Shown piece by piece: positions 25,890 to 34,737 of a stretch of DNA of 64,000 nt. The stretch's first letter is position 1; every line of letters begins with the position of its first letter. Location of the stretch: contig SFND01000006.1 of the NCBI GenBank assembly GCA_004554245.1, forward strand, positions 9,455-73,454. Reading direction: 5' to 3'. The position numbers were made by a program, and so were the translations under genes. This DNA comes from Oribacterium sp. (lineage in GTDB: Bacteria; Bacillota_A; Clostridia; Lachnospirales; Lachnospiraceae). The notes under the pieces were generated by a model. It was not told where the DNA came from, did not search any database, and was given only the letters and a program-made list of their open reading frames with translations.

Positions 25890-27980
25890 ATGGAAAAGAA
25901 ACCTTACTACATCACCACGGCGATTGCCTATGCATCCGGCAAGCCGCATATCGGAAACACATATGAGATCGTCCTGGCTGACGCCATCGCACGATACAAG
26001 AGATTCCAGGGCTACGACGTCCAGTTCCAGACCGGAACCGACGAGCATGGCCAGAAGATCGAGGAGAAGGCCGCTGCTGCCGGCATGACACCGAAGGCCT
26101 TCGTCGACAAGACCGCAGGTGACATCAAGACCATCTGGGATCTTATGAACACCTCCTACGACAAGTTCATCCGTACCACCGACGACTACCACGAGAAGCA
26201 GGTACAGAAGATGTTCAAGAAGATGTACGACAAGGGCGACATCTACAAGTCCGAGTACGAGGGCTGGTACTGTACCCCATGTGAGTCCTTCTGGACCGAT
26301 TCTCAGCTCGTGGACGGCAAGTGCCCGGACTGCGGACGCCCGGTACAGAAGGAGCGTGAGGAGGCTTACTTCTTCCGGATGAGCAAGTATGCGGACCGTC
26401 TCATGCAGTACTACGACGAGCATCCGGAGTTCATCCAGCCGGTATCCCGTAAGAATGAGATGGTCAACAACTTCCTGAAGCCGGGTCTCCAGGATCTCTG
26501 CGTCTCCAGAACCACCTTCAAGTGGGGCATCCCGGTCGTCGAGGATCCGAAGCACGTCGTATATGTATGGCTCGACGCGCTCACGAACTATATCACCGGT
26601 CTCGGCTATGATGCAGACGGAAACAGCGACCCGATGTTCGACAAGTTCTGGCCGGCGGATCTCCACCTCATCGGTAAGGACATCATCCGCTTCCATACCA
26701 TTTACTGGCCGATCTTCCTGATGAGCCTCGACCTCCCGCTTCCGAAGAAGGTCTTCGGCCACCCGTGGCTCCTGACCGCTGCCGGCAAGTCACAGGAAGG
26801 CATCAAGATGTCGAAGTCCCGTGGTAACGTAATCTATGCCGACGACCTTGCGAAGCTCTTCGGTGTCGATGCCGTCCGTTTCTTCGTCATCCACGAGATG
26901 CCGTACGAGAACGATGGTGTCATCTCCTGGGAGCTCATGGTGGAGCGTTACAACTCCATGCTCGCAAACATCCTCGGAAACCTCGTGAAGCGTACCATCT
27001 CGATGAGCAACAAGTACTTCGACGGCGTCGTCGAGGATAAGGGCGTGACCGGTCCGATGGATGAGGACCTGAAGAACACCATCCTCCAGGCGGTGAAGAC
27101 CACGAGCGAGAAGATGGATCAGCTCCGCGTCGCCGACGCCCTGACGGCTGTGTTCGATATCTTCCGTCGCTCCAACAAGTACATCGACGAGACGGAGCCG
27201 TGGGTGCTTGCGAAGGACCCGGCACAGGCCGATCGCTTAAAGACCGTTATGTACAACCTTACCGAGGCGCTCAACATCGGTGCGTCGCTCCTCGAGAGCT
27301 TCATGCCGGAGACCGCTGAGTCCATCCTTTCCGAGCTCCATGCCGAGAAGCGTGCCCTCGAGGACATGGATCGCTGGGGTCTCTACAAGTCCGGTACGAA
27401 GGTGACCGATGCACCGGCAACCCTCTTCGAGCGTAAGAAGGAAGAGGAGGTTATGGTCGAGGTCGAGAAGATCGAGGCAGCGCAGCGTGCACAGTACGAG
27501 GCGCAGCAGGCGAAGGATGCCGCCGCTTCTTCCGAGGCCAATGCAGGCGACCAGGCAGCAGAGACCGACGCGGAAGGCGATGGCATGCCAGAGGAGATCC
27601 TCGAGAACGGTGACTGTGCACCGGATACGCACATCGCAACACCGGAAGCAAAGCCGGAAATCACCTTCGAGGACTTCGATAAGGTCGAGCTCCGTATCGG
27701 AAAGATCCTTCACGCAGAGGAGGTTCCGAAGTCGAAGAAGCTCCTGAAGCTCAGTGTGCAGGTCGGTGCCGAGACACGTACGATTCTCAGCGGTATCAAG
27801 AAGTCCTACAAGCCGGAGGACCTCGTCGGTAAGCGCGTGATGATCGTCGCCAACCTCGCTCCGCGGAAGATCGCAGGTGAAGAGTCCCAGGGTATGATCG
27901 TAGCGGCAGAGGATGATGATGGAAACATTGCCCTTATGAGCCCGATGGCGAAGATGCCGAGCGGTTGTCTCATCGGCTGA
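25890..27980 (+). CDS. metG: Methionine--tRNA ligase
   Basis: 696 residues from ATG 25890 (the frame is open to 25818, but MEKKPYYITTAIAYASGKPH is the usual N-terminus). The class I HIGH box reads HIGN near residue 20. The zinc knuckle is C-x-x-C (CTPCESF) plus CPDCGR near 128-150, and KMSKS is near 308. The anticodon-binding helices run to about 510. A poorly conserved, very acidic Ala/Glu linker (about 515-590) joins a C-terminal EMAPII-like tRNA-binding OB fold (FDKVELRIGKILHAE through GCLIG). This linker is longer than usual. It charges tRNA-Met for initiation and elongation. Confidence 0.97.
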   Translation: MEKKPYYITTAIAYASGKPHIGNTYEIVLADAIARYKRFQGYDVQFQTGTDEHGQKIEEKAAAAGMTPKAFVDKTAGDIKTIWDLMNTSYDKFIRTTDDYHEKQVQKMFKKMYDKGDIYKSEYEGWYCTPCESFWTDSQLVDGKCPDCGRPVQKEREEAYFFRMSKYADRLMQYYDEHPEFIQPVSRKNEMVNNFLKPGLQDLCVSRTTFKWGIPVVEDPKHVVYVWLDALTNYITGLGYDADGNSDPMFDKFWPADLHLIGKDIIRFHTIYWPIFLMSLDLPLPKKVFGHPWLLTAAGKSQEGIKMSKSRGNVIYADDLAKLFGVDAVRFFVIHEMPYENDGVISWELMVERYNSMLANILGNLVKRTISMSNKYFDGVVEDKGVTGPMDEDLKNTILQAVKTTSEKMDQLRVADALTAVFDIFRRSNKYIDETEPWVLAKDPAQADRLKTVMYNLTEALNIGASLLESFMPETAESILSELHAEKRALEDMDRWGLYKSGTKVTDAPATLFERKKEEEVMVEVEKIEAAQRAQYEAQQAKDAAASSEANAGDQAAETDAEGDGMPEEILENGDCAPDTHIATPEAKPEITFEDFDKVELRIGKILHAEEVPKSKKLLKLSVQVGAETRTILSGIKKSYKPEDLVGKRVMIVANLAPRKIAGEESQGMIVAAEDDDGNIALMSPMAKMPSGCLIG

Positions 27981-28034
27981 TGTATAAACACGACCGGCGC
28001 GCAGGAAACTGTGTTCCGGTCGTCGCTTAAAATT

Positions 28035-28808
28035 ATGTCTACATATCAAAGTGTTTTAAAAAGCACCCGAAAAGGAATCGGACTGTCCGGTGGCCTCCTG
28101 AAGCTCTTCGCGACCCTCATGATGACCGCGTACAGCTTCGCGGTCGTCATCATTAAGAACGGCAAGCTCTACGGATACTCCAAGGAATACTATCAGATGG
28201 CGATCGCCACGGCGGAAGGGATGCGCTGGCTCCGACTCTACGACATCCTTCATTTCTGCGGCTTTTTCTGCTTCCCGATCTTCGCATTTCTCTGCGTCGA
28301 AGGTTTCATCCATACGTCCGACTTCTGGAAATATTTCGGACGTATGCTCGTGTTCGCACTGCTGAGCGAGGTTCCGTTCGACCTCTGTATGTACAACGAG
28401 ACCTATCACTTCGCGCTGCAGAACCCGATGCTCACACTCGCACTCGGACTCCTCGTGATGTATGGCATGAAACAGAACCGGAAGCGCATAGAGCGGAAGT
28501 GGCTCTGTGTCGTGGCCGGCTGTGCCGCCGCCTATATCGCACATCTCCAGTTCGGCGTGTTTGCGATCCTCGGTATGGCACTCATGTATAATTTTCATAA
28601 GGAGAAGACCCTGCAGATTGCGAGTGGCGTCCTGACCACCGCCGCCGGCTCCGTCAGCGCCCACTTCCTGCCGGTCCTCTGCTTCCTGCCGATCGGGTTC
28701 TACAACGGCGAGCGTGGCCGCCTGCATCCGAAGTGGCTCTTCTACCTTTATTACCCGCTCCACCTCACCGCGTTCTACCTGATGATCTATATCGGTGCGT
28801 TACTTTAG
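28035..28808 (+). CDS. TraX-like membrane protein
   Basis: 257 residues from ATG 28035; no good RBS is visible and the frame is open to 28011. Six to eight hydrophobic helices with the TraX family signatures: LLKLFATLMMTAYSF, LRLYDILHFCGFFCFPIFAF, FVEGFIHT-like FLCVEGFIHTSDFWKYFGR, LSEVPFDL and the C-terminal FYLYYPLHLTAFYLM. TraX acetylates F-pilin in E. coli; chromosomal homologues in Firmicutes have unknown acyl acceptors. It lies between metG and tatD. The stop codon is immediately followed by a 37-bp perfect palindrome. Confidence 0.85.
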   Translation: MSTYQSVLKSTRKGIGLSGGLLKLFATLMMTAYSFAVVIIKNGKLYGYSKEYYQMAIATAEGMRWLRLYDILHFCGFFCFPIFAFLCVEGFIHTSDFWKYFGRMLVFALLSEVPFDLCMYNETYHFALQNPMLTLALGLLVMYGMKQNRKRIERKWLCVVAGCAAAYIAHLQFGVFAILGMALMYNFHKEKTLQIASGVLTTAAGSVSAHFLPVLCFLPIGFYNGERGRLHPKWLFYLYYPLHLTAFYLMIYIGALL

Positions 28809-28890
28809 AAAAAATTAATGGGGTCTGACCCCATTAATTTTTTCTTACATGAACTTAAGGATTTCGTAAGGGGGTCTGACCCCATTAAAT
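28808..28890. repeat. Pair of GGGGTCTGACCCC palindromic elements
   Basis: First element 28808-28844: 18-bp perfect arms around a single T, core ATGGGGTCTGACCCCAT with A/T-rich flanks, so it can also serve as a terminator after the TraX-like gene. Second element 28854-28890: CTTAAGGATTTCGTAAG leading into the same core. Similar elements occur at 42119-42210 (two) and 43819-43860 (one). Confidence 0.9.
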
Positions 28891-28894
28891 TTTT

Positions 28895-29752
28895 ATGAAA
28901 AAAGCAAGTGAAATTTTTGACACCCATGCACACCTCTGCGATGCGGCCTTCGATGATGAGCGCGAGGCGATCATCGCGGATCTCGGCGCCCATGGCGTCG
29001 GTGCGTTTACAGAGATCGGCTTCGATCTACCGTCGAGTCGCGCGGCGCTTGCGCTCGCGGAGCGCTATCCGCAGGTCTATGCGGCGGTGGGCTTCCATCC
29101 GGACCACAGTGATCATCTGCGCGACGAGGATGTGGAAACGCTTCGGCAGATGGTGGAAAATAATCAGAAAATCGTGGCGATCGGCGAGATCGGCCTGGAC
29201 TACCACTATACACGTGAAGGTATTTTGCGGCGGGCCGCCGCTTCCGGACAGGAACCGGACCCGGAGAGTCTCGCGACGGCCGATCCGGAGCCGGAGATTC
29301 AGAAGGCCTGCTTCCGACGGATGCTCCAGCTTGCGCGTGCGCTCGGGCTTCCGATCAATGTGCACTCGCGGGAAGCAGCGCAGGATACCTACGATCTCAT
29401 CGTGGAGGAGCACGGATATGAAAATTCCGGCATCATCCACTGCTTCGGTTATCCGGTGGAGATGGCCGAGCGCTTCGTGAAGCTCGGCTTATATGTCGGT
29501 GTCGGCGGTGTCGTCACCTTTAAGAATGCCCGAAAGCTGAAGGAAGTGGTGGCGCGCATCCCGATCGAGCGCATCGTCCTCGAGACGGACTGCCCGTACA
29601 TGGCACCGGTACCGAAGCGCGGCACCCGGAACGATCCAAGAAATCTCCCGTATGTCGTAGAGGAAATCGCGGCGCTTCGCCAGATGGATCCGGCGGAGGT
29701 CATCCGCATCACCACCGAAAACGCGAAGCGCGTGTATCGCATCAGTGAATAA
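28895..29752 (+). CDS. tatD: TatD family metal-dependent hydrolase
   Basis: 285 residues. Metal ligands are visible in order: DTHAHL (H-x-H), GEIGLDYH (Glu), INVHSREA (His), IIHCFGY (His) and LETDCPYM (Asp), with the C-terminal PKRGTRNDPRNLPYV and ITTENAKRVY blocks. There is a modest insertion near residue 115 (about 25 residues, ILRRAAASGQEPDPES). Members act as 3'-5' DNases or D-aminoacyl-tRNA-like hydrolases. Its ribosome binding region lies inside the second palindromic repeat; the only G-rich stretch upstream is AAGGGGG of that repeat. Confidence 0.93.
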   Translation: MKKASEIFDTHAHLCDAAFDDEREAIIADLGAHGVGAFTEIGFDLPSSRAALALAERYPQVYAAVGFHPDHSDHLRDEDVETLRQMVENNQKIVAIGEIGLDYHYTREGILRRAAASGQEPDPESLATADPEPEIQKACFRRMLQLARALGLPINVHSREAAQDTYDLIVEEHGYENSGIIHCFGYPVEMAERFVKLGLYVGVGGVVTFKNARKLKEVVARIPIERIVLETDCPYMAPVPKRGTRNDPRNLPYVVEEIAALRQMDPAEVIRITTENAKRVYRISE

Positions 29753-29756
29753 AGAA

Positions 29757-29823
29757 AACGCAGGCGGTCGTCTTCCGCGTAACCATGGTCAATGGCTCCG
29801 GAAGAACGACCGCCTGCGTTTTT
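29757..29823. terminator. Long terminator after tatD
   Basis: ACGCAGGCGGTCGT-CTTCCG pairs with CGGAAG-AACGACCGCCTGCGT (about 20 bp with one bulge), then TTTTTAT; A-rich DNA on the other side would give a minus-strand U tail for the converging lysR gene. Just downstream, GTACTGTGTTTCC (29837-29849) is an inverted relative of the AAGCACAGTAC core. Confidence 0.9.
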
Positions 29824-29903
29824 ATATTCTTGACGTACTGTGTTTCCAGGAAGCATTCACGGTCGCGATCTGCTCGGCGGTGCGGTAGCTGCACGGCTTT
29901 TTT

Positions 29904-30782
29904 CTATAGTGACGGCCTACGGTTCTGGAGATACGTAAGCAGCGTCCGGCTGACGACGGAGCTCGCTGTTTTTGAGAAGGCGAGGCCGAGGGTGCGGCAG
30001 GAGGCCGGCTCGAGCGGGCGGGAGACGACGCCGGGACAGCCGAAGGCCTGCATGACGAGCTCCTGCGAGATGGTGACGCCGAGGCCGCTCCGCACGAAGG
30101 CCATGATGAGCGGATCGTCGCGGAAGCTGTAGGCGATGTCCGGTTTCACCGGACACTTATGGATGAGGTGCTGGATGTCGTTATCACAGCCCGGGGTCTC
30201 GATAATCAGTGGATACTGAAACAGCTGCGGCAGGGTCACGCTTTCCTGCGCTGCCAGCGGATGCCCTTCCGGGAACACCGCGCAGAGCGGGTCATCGAGG
30301 AGCGGATAGAAGGCGAGATCATCTGCGACGATCGACGAGAGGAAGCCGCAGTCGATCTGTCCGTGGATGATCCAGTCGCGGATCTCGTCGTAGTTTCCAT
30401 CCAGGATCGCCATCTCCACCTTCGGATAGTGTTTCTTAAAATAATGTACGACCTCCGGCATCCAGCGGGTGGTGATGCTGGAAATGCTGCCGACGCGCAG
30501 CTTTCCCTCAACCTTATGGTTGATGTTGAACGCCGCCTGGCGCAGCCGGTCCTTCTGGTTCGCGAGCTCCCGCACATAGGGAAGCAGCCGTGTGCCGTTG
30601 TCGGTCAATGTCACGCCGCGGTTGATGCGGGCGAAGAGCTGTACGCCCAGTTCCTCCTCGAGCCCCGCCATCATCTGGCTGATGCCGGACTGCGTATAGT
30701 TCAGTGCCTCGGCGGCCTTCGAAAAGCTGCCGGTCTCGCAGACCTTCAGAAATATCTCATATCGATCCTTCAGTTCCCGCAT
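29904..30782 (-). CDS. LysR family transcriptional regulator
   Basis: 292 residues from ATG 30782 (GGAG 9 nt upstream); ATG 30797 would add five residues but has no RBS. The winged helix is clear: RYEIFLKVCETGSFSKAAEA then LNYTQSGISQMMAGLEEELG, followed by LFARINRGVTLTDNG. The effector domain begins LRVGSISSITTRWMPEV and looks complete (VVHYFKKHYPKVEMAILDG, SSIVADDLAFYPLLDDP). It is divergent from the sodium symporter gene, the usual arrangement for a regulator of the neighbouring transporter. The ligand is unknown. Confidence 0.92.
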   Translation of the reverse strand: MRELKDRYEIFLKVCETGSFSKAAEALNYTQSGISQMMAGLEEELGVQLFARINRGVTLTDNGTRLLPYVRELANQKDRLRQAAFNINHKVEGKLRVGSISSITTRWMPEVVHYFKKHYPKVEMAILDGNYDEIRDWIIHGQIDCGFLSSIVADDLAFYPLLDDPLCAVFPEGHPLAAQESVTLPQLFQYPLIIETPGCDNDIQHLIHKCPVKPDIAYSFRDDPLIMAFVRSGLGVTISQELVMQAFGCPGVVSRPLEPASCRTLGLAFSKTASSVVSRTLLTYLQNRRPSL

Positions 30783-30903
30783 GATCAGAATCTCCATTGC
30801 TGCTATTTGGGCCAGCCGACAAACGGCTTCACATGTCGTCGATGTGGCACATCTACCAGGTATCAGTAAAATTAATATCCCGTCATAAAATCATTCGTTT
30901 CAC

Positions 30904-30912
30904 TGATATAAT
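30904..30912 (+). promoter_or_regulatory. Extended -10 promoter for the symporter gene
   Basis: TG-A-TATAAT at 30904-30912 in the 185-bp divergent region, with no good -35 hexamer, as expected for an activator-dependent (LysR-type) promoter. Confidence 0.5.
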
Positions 30913-30967
30913 ACCCCATGCTATCTTATATTGCAAAAGATTATAGTAATCAGGGAGTCTTATAACT

Positions 30968-32359
30968 ATGGAAAAGAAGTCAAGCAGTTTCTCAGGACAG
31001 ATCGGATTCGTCCTTGCGGCGGCCGGCAGTGCCGTCGGCGTCGGTAATCTCTGGCGTTTCCCGTACCTCGCAGCGAAGGACGGCGGTGGGCTCTTCCTGC
31101 TGGTCTATCTCGTGCTGGTGCTGACCTTCGGCTTCACGCTGCTGACCTCCGACATCGCGATCGGACGACGCACGAAGCAGAGCGCCATCGGTGCCTATGC
31201 GACGATGAATCCGAAGTGGAAATTCCTCGGCATCCTGACCTTTCTCGTGCCGGTGCTGATCATGACCTACTATGCGGTTATCGGCGGATGGATCACGAAG
31301 TATGCTGTTGCGTATCTTTCGGGGCATGCGGCCGCTACGGCAGAGGATGGCTACTTTACAGGCTTTATTACCTCCCCGGTTTCACCGGTGGTGTTCGCCC
31401 TTCTGTTCATGGGCATCACCGCTATTATCGTATATAACGGTGTCGAGGGCGGCATCGAGCGTGTATCCCGCTGCATGATGCCGATCCTGCTCGTGCTGGT
31501 GATTGTGATCGCGGGCTATGCATTGACCCTGCATCATGAAGATGCCTCCGGACAGGTGCGTACCGGCATGGATGGTCTCCGTTACTACCTCACCCCGCAT
31601 CTCGAAGGCCTGACCCTCGGCCGCTTCCTGCAGATTCTGCTCGATGCGATGAGCCAGCTGTTCTTCTCCCTCGGTGTATCGATGGGCATCATGATCACCT
31701 ACGGCTCCTATGTAAAGCCGGAGGTCAATCTGAACACCTCCGTGAATCAGATCGAGATCTTCGATACCGGCGTCGCACTGATCGCCGGCGCGATGATCAT
31801 CCCGGCAGTGTATGTGTTCTCCGGTACGGAAGGCATGAGCGCCGGTCCGAGCCTGATGTTTGTGTCCCTTCCGAAGGTCTTTGCAGCGATGGGGAAGGCT
31901 GGCGTCTTCGTCGGCATACTTTTCTTCGTCACTGCGATCTTCGCGACGCTCACCTCCTGCATCTCCGTGCTCGAATCCATCACCGCGAACTGCATGGAGA
32001 TCTTCCACACCGGTCGTAAGAAGACGGTGCTGGTACTGTCGGTCATCTACCTCGCAGCGTCAGCCATCATCGCCCTCGGCTACAGCATCTTCTACTTTGA
32101 AGTGCAGCTGCCGAACGGCTCTGTCGGCCAGCTGCTCGACATCATGGACTACGTCAGCAACAGCGTGATGATGCCCTTCATCGCACTGCTGTCTACCCTC
32201 CTGCTCGGCTGGGTTGTGACGCCGAACTACGTCGTCGATGAAATGGAGCGGAACGGCGAGACGTTCCACCGGAAAAAGCTCTACTGCATCATGATTCGCT
32301 TCGTGGCACCGTTCCTCATGCTGATCCTCTTTCTGCAGTCGACCGGCATCCTCGCATGA
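30968..32359 (+). CDS. Sodium-dependent transporter, NSS/SNF family
   Basis: 463 residues with about eleven membrane helices, the size of prokaryotic 11-TM NSS members. Helix 1 carries the sodium and substrate site AAGSAVGVGNLWRFPYLAAK; the block FLLVYLVLVLTFGF and helix 6-like LLDAMSQLFFSLGVSMG are typical. These carriers import amino acids or similar amines with sodium. The divergent LysR gene probably controls it. A strong terminator follows. Confidence 0.93.
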   Translation: MEKKSSSFSGQIGFVLAAAGSAVGVGNLWRFPYLAAKDGGGLFLLVYLVLVLTFGFTLLTSDIAIGRRTKQSAIGAYATMNPKWKFLGILTFLVPVLIMTYYAVIGGWITKYAVAYLSGHAAATAEDGYFTGFITSPVSPVVFALLFMGITAIIVYNGVEGGIERVSRCMMPILLVLVIVIAGYALTLHHEDASGQVRTGMDGLRYYLTPHLEGLTLGRFLQILLDAMSQLFFSLGVSMGIMITYGSYVKPEVNLNTSVNQIEIFDTGVALIAGAMIIPAVYVFSGTEGMSAGPSLMFVSLPKVFAAMGKAGVFVGILFFVTAIFATLTSCISVLESITANCMEIFHTGRKKTVLVLSVIYLAASAIIALGYSIFYFEVQLPNGSVGQLLDIMDYVSNSVMMPFIALLSTLLLGWVVTPNYVVDEMERNGETFHRKKLYCIMIRFVAPFLMLILFLQSTGILA

Positions 32360-32400
32360 TATACATTGTGAGGACGAGATGATCTGAATTATGTATAACA

Positions 32401-32472
32401 AAAATCCGAATCCTTCTCGATAAAGCGCATGCCATACATGATATGACGGCCGGAAGAAGGACTCGGATTTTT
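32401..32472. terminator. Terminator after the symporter gene
   Basis: AAAATCCGA-TCCTTCT pairs with AGAAGGA-TCGGATTTTT with a mismatch and a 37-nt loop; T5 on the plus strand and A-rich on the other. Confidence 0.8.
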
Positions 32473-32513
32473 CTGCGTTTATGTAAACGAATCAGAGCAC
32501 ATGTGTGTAAATA

Positions 32514-32628
32514 AAAAACTTCGGGGCCAGGTGTATCCACGTCACATAGAAGGATCCTCTTAGTGCTGCTACGTTCCCGTCCTGACACGGTTCGAGGGAT
32601 CTATTGCGTGGGGCCCAGCGCCCGAAGC
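32514..32628 (-). ncRNA. ffs: Signal recognition particle RNA (small bacterial type)
   Basis: Read on the minus strand, the sequence contains the SRP apical domain: GTGTCAGGACGGGAACGTAG then CAGCACTAAG, with GGAA as the tetraloop and the symmetric internal loop bound by Ffh. The ends pair (CTTCGGG near 32627 with CCCCGAAG near 32520), giving an RNA of about 110 nt, followed by TTTTTT. It has its own promoter at 32635-32663. With Ffh and FtsY it targets membrane proteins co-translationally. The exact 5' end is inferred from the promoter. Confidence 0.93.
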
Positions 32629-32634
32629 ATAGAA

Positions 32635-32663
32635 AGTATAGCTGAAAATCGCGGAAATGGCAA
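32635..32663 (-). promoter_or_regulatory. Promoter of the SRP RNA gene
   Basis: On the minus strand TTGCCA (32663-32658), a 17-bp spacer, TATACT (32640-32635); transcription would begin near 32628. Confidence 0.8.
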
Positions 32664-32704
32664 GCTGTACTTGACATCCTGTGATATAATACCTTGATTC
32701 ATGG

Positions 32705-32754
32705 TAACAGTTTAGACAGGCAGGGGACCCGCAGGGGCGGCAACGGAACTGTTA
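32705..32754. repeat. Inverted repeat TAACAGTT / AACTGTTA
   Basis: Perfect 8-bp arms at 32705-32712 and 32747-32754 enclose a GC-rich loop starting TAGACAGGCAGGGGACCCG. The left part matches the sequence at 25691. It lies just upstream of the MBOAT gene. Confidence 0.5.
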
Positions 32755-32779
32755 TGATTCATAGTGATGTGAGGTTTTT

Positions 32780-34639
32780 ATGAGCTTTTCGAGTCTGATT
32801 TTCATAGCGCTGTTTCTGCCGGTTTTCATGATCGCTTCTGTGCTTGCGCGTGGAAATCAGCGGAAGAACCTCGTGCTGCTCCTCTTTTCTCTGATTTTCT
32901 ATGCCTTCGCGGGGCTCACGAAGCTTGCGCTGCTCCTCATGGTGACGATGCTCGCCTGGTTCAGCGGGCAGCGCATCGGACGGGCGCTACAGTTCGCGGC
33001 TTCGGAAAATCCGGACTATCAGGAGGGCGATGATGATTTCCAGAGTCCGGACGCGGAGCGGATCCGTGTCGAGGGGCAGAGGCGTGCCCGTGCGTGGCTG
33101 ATCCTCGCGCTCGTGCTGCTGATCGCGGTGCTTCTCTTTTATAAGCTTGCCGGACCGATCTGCCGGAGTCTGTTTCTGACCAATGCAGACGACCTGGACG
33201 CAGGTGGTGGTGCCACGACGGGAATGGCTGCGGCCATCCTCGCGTATGTCCGAAACATTGGACTCCCACTCGGCATTTCCTTCTATATATTTAAGCTGAT
33301 CAGCTACGTCGCCGACGTCTATACGAAAAAGACGGAGCCGGGCGATTTCTTCCATGTGCTGCTCTATACCGTGACCTTCCACCAGGTGGCGCAGGGCCCG
33401 ATCACGCGCTTCGGCGAGATGGCCGAGGAGATGGACCATCGGCGCGCGGATGCCGAGGATCTGGTAGAGGGCCTCTGGCGCTTTATGGTGGGCCTCGCGA
33501 AGAAGACCGTACTCGCGGATCATCTCGGCACACTCGCGGAGACCTTCCTGCCGCTCGCCGGTAACACCACGTTCTCCGTCGGCGGTGCCTACCTCGGTGC
33601 GCTCTGCTACATGCTGCAGCTCTATCTCGATTTCTCTGCCTACTCCGACATGGCGCTCGGCCTCGGTCGGATGATCGGCTTCCACTATCCGGAAAACTTC
33701 AACTATCCATATATCGCGGTTTCTGTGCGTGACTTCTGGCGTCGCTGGCACATTTCGCTGAGCCGTTTCTTCCGGGATTATGTATACATCCCGCTGGGCG
33801 GGAATCGTGTATCGACCGGACGGCTGATGCTGAATCTGCTTGCCGTTTGGGCGTTGACCGGCTTCTGGCATGGCAGCAGCTGGAATTTTATCCTCTGGGG
33901 ACTTTACTACTTCGTCTTCATCGCGATCGAGAATTTCGTGAAGAAATTCCAGAAAGCGAAGGCAGTGTCTGGCACAGACGCTACGGACGGCGCAGTTGCC
34001 GCTGCAGGCCCGGCTTCAGCTGCGGACACGAAGCGCAACGCGCAGGCACCGCGTCGCTCGCCGCTGCCGGCGCTCACGCGTGCGCTTGGTCACCTCTACA
34101 CCCTGATCGTCGTGTTCTTCGGCTGGGTGCTGTTCCGCTTCAGTGATTTCCAGGTGCTGCGCGAGGTGCTCCGCACGATGTTCTTCCTGAGCGGACGTGC
34201 GACGGTCGATGCGGCGGAGCTTTTGACCCTCCGCAGTAATCTGTTCTTCCTGATCTTTTCCATCATCGCCTGCACACCACTCGGTGCCCGTCTCGCCGCG
34301 AAGCTGCGGGCGTTCTATGATGCGAGCCTTCAGCAGGAGGCGCGCGAGAAGCAGCAGCTCGAGCGTGAGAAGGCGCGTTATCAGAAGGAAACCGAGATCG
34401 ATCAGCAGGTGCAGCGCCTCGACGCCAGCATCGAGGGCCTCGAGGAGGAAGACGCCGAGAATCACGAGCGCGTCGCTACCCGGATGAAGCGCCGCATCAC
34501 GAAGAGCAGCGAAGCCCGTCGCCGGAGCGAGGGCCTGTACTACGGCCTCCGCCTCCTCCTGATGCTCCTGCTCCTCGCACTCTCCATCGTCTCGATGGTC
34601 GGCGCCAGCTACACCCCGTTCCTGTATAATCAGTTCTGA
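32780..34639 (+). CDS. MBOAT family O-acyltransferase (AlgI-like)
   Basis: 619 residues, about ten helices. Signatures of the AlgI branch: N-terminal SLIFIALFLPVFMIA, GISFYIFKLISYVADVY, TVTFHQVAQGPITRF, FSAYSDMALGLGRMIGF, NFNYPYIAVSVRDFWRRWH and the catalytic His block WHGSSWNFILWG. These proteins pass acyl groups across the membrane for polysaccharide O-acylation. It is longer than the usual 460-520 residues because of an insert near residues 75-160 and a highly charged coiled-coil near 515-585 (EAREKQQLEREKARYQKETE). It is paired with the DHHW gene downstream. Confidence 0.9.
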   Translation: MSFSSLIFIALFLPVFMIASVLARGNQRKNLVLLLFSLIFYAFAGLTKLALLLMVTMLAWFSGQRIGRALQFAASENPDYQEGDDDFQSPDAERIRVEGQRRARAWLILALVLLIAVLLFYKLAGPICRSLFLTNADDLDAGGGATTGMAAAILAYVRNIGLPLGISFYIFKLISYVADVYTKKTEPGDFFHVLLYTVTFHQVAQGPITRFGEMAEEMDHRRADAEDLVEGLWRFMVGLAKKTVLADHLGTLAETFLPLAGNTTFSVGGAYLGALCYMLQLYLDFSAYSDMALGLGRMIGFHYPENFNYPYIAVSVRDFWRRWHISLSRFFRDYVYIPLGGNRVSTGRLMLNLLAVWALTGFWHGSSWNFILWGLYYFVFIAIENFVKKFQKAKAVSGTDATDGAVAAAGPASAADTKRNAQAPRRSPLPALTRALGHLYTLIVVFFGWVLFRFSDFQVLREVLRTMFFLSGRATVDAAELLTLRSNLFFLIFSIIACTPLGARLAAKLRAFYDASLQQEAREKQQLEREKARYQKETEIDQQVQRLDASIEGLEEEDAENHERVATRMKRRITKSSEARRRSEGLYYGLRLLLMLLLLALSIVSMVGASYTPFLYNQF

Positions 34640-34737
34640 TGTCTCCGGCGACCCGCGGGCGTCGCGCGTAAAGCGCTGCGCCCGTTCCACGTCCATGGCA
34701 TCCCGCGACCGGCTGAGCCGCCGGCCTATCGAAAAGC

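Noticed and set aside
30159..30869. Plus-strand open frame opposite lysR
   Set aside because: It overlaps the whole LysR gene, has no RBS and shows no domain.
32492..32677. Short minus-strand open frame in the SRP region
   Set aside because: The sequence is the SRP RNA gene with its own promoter and terminator; no RBS or protein motif.
32671..32690. TTGACA followed by TATAAT before the MBOAT gene as a promoter
   Set aside because: The two hexamers are only 8 bp apart; one of them may be used with another partner, but this pair cannot form a promoter.
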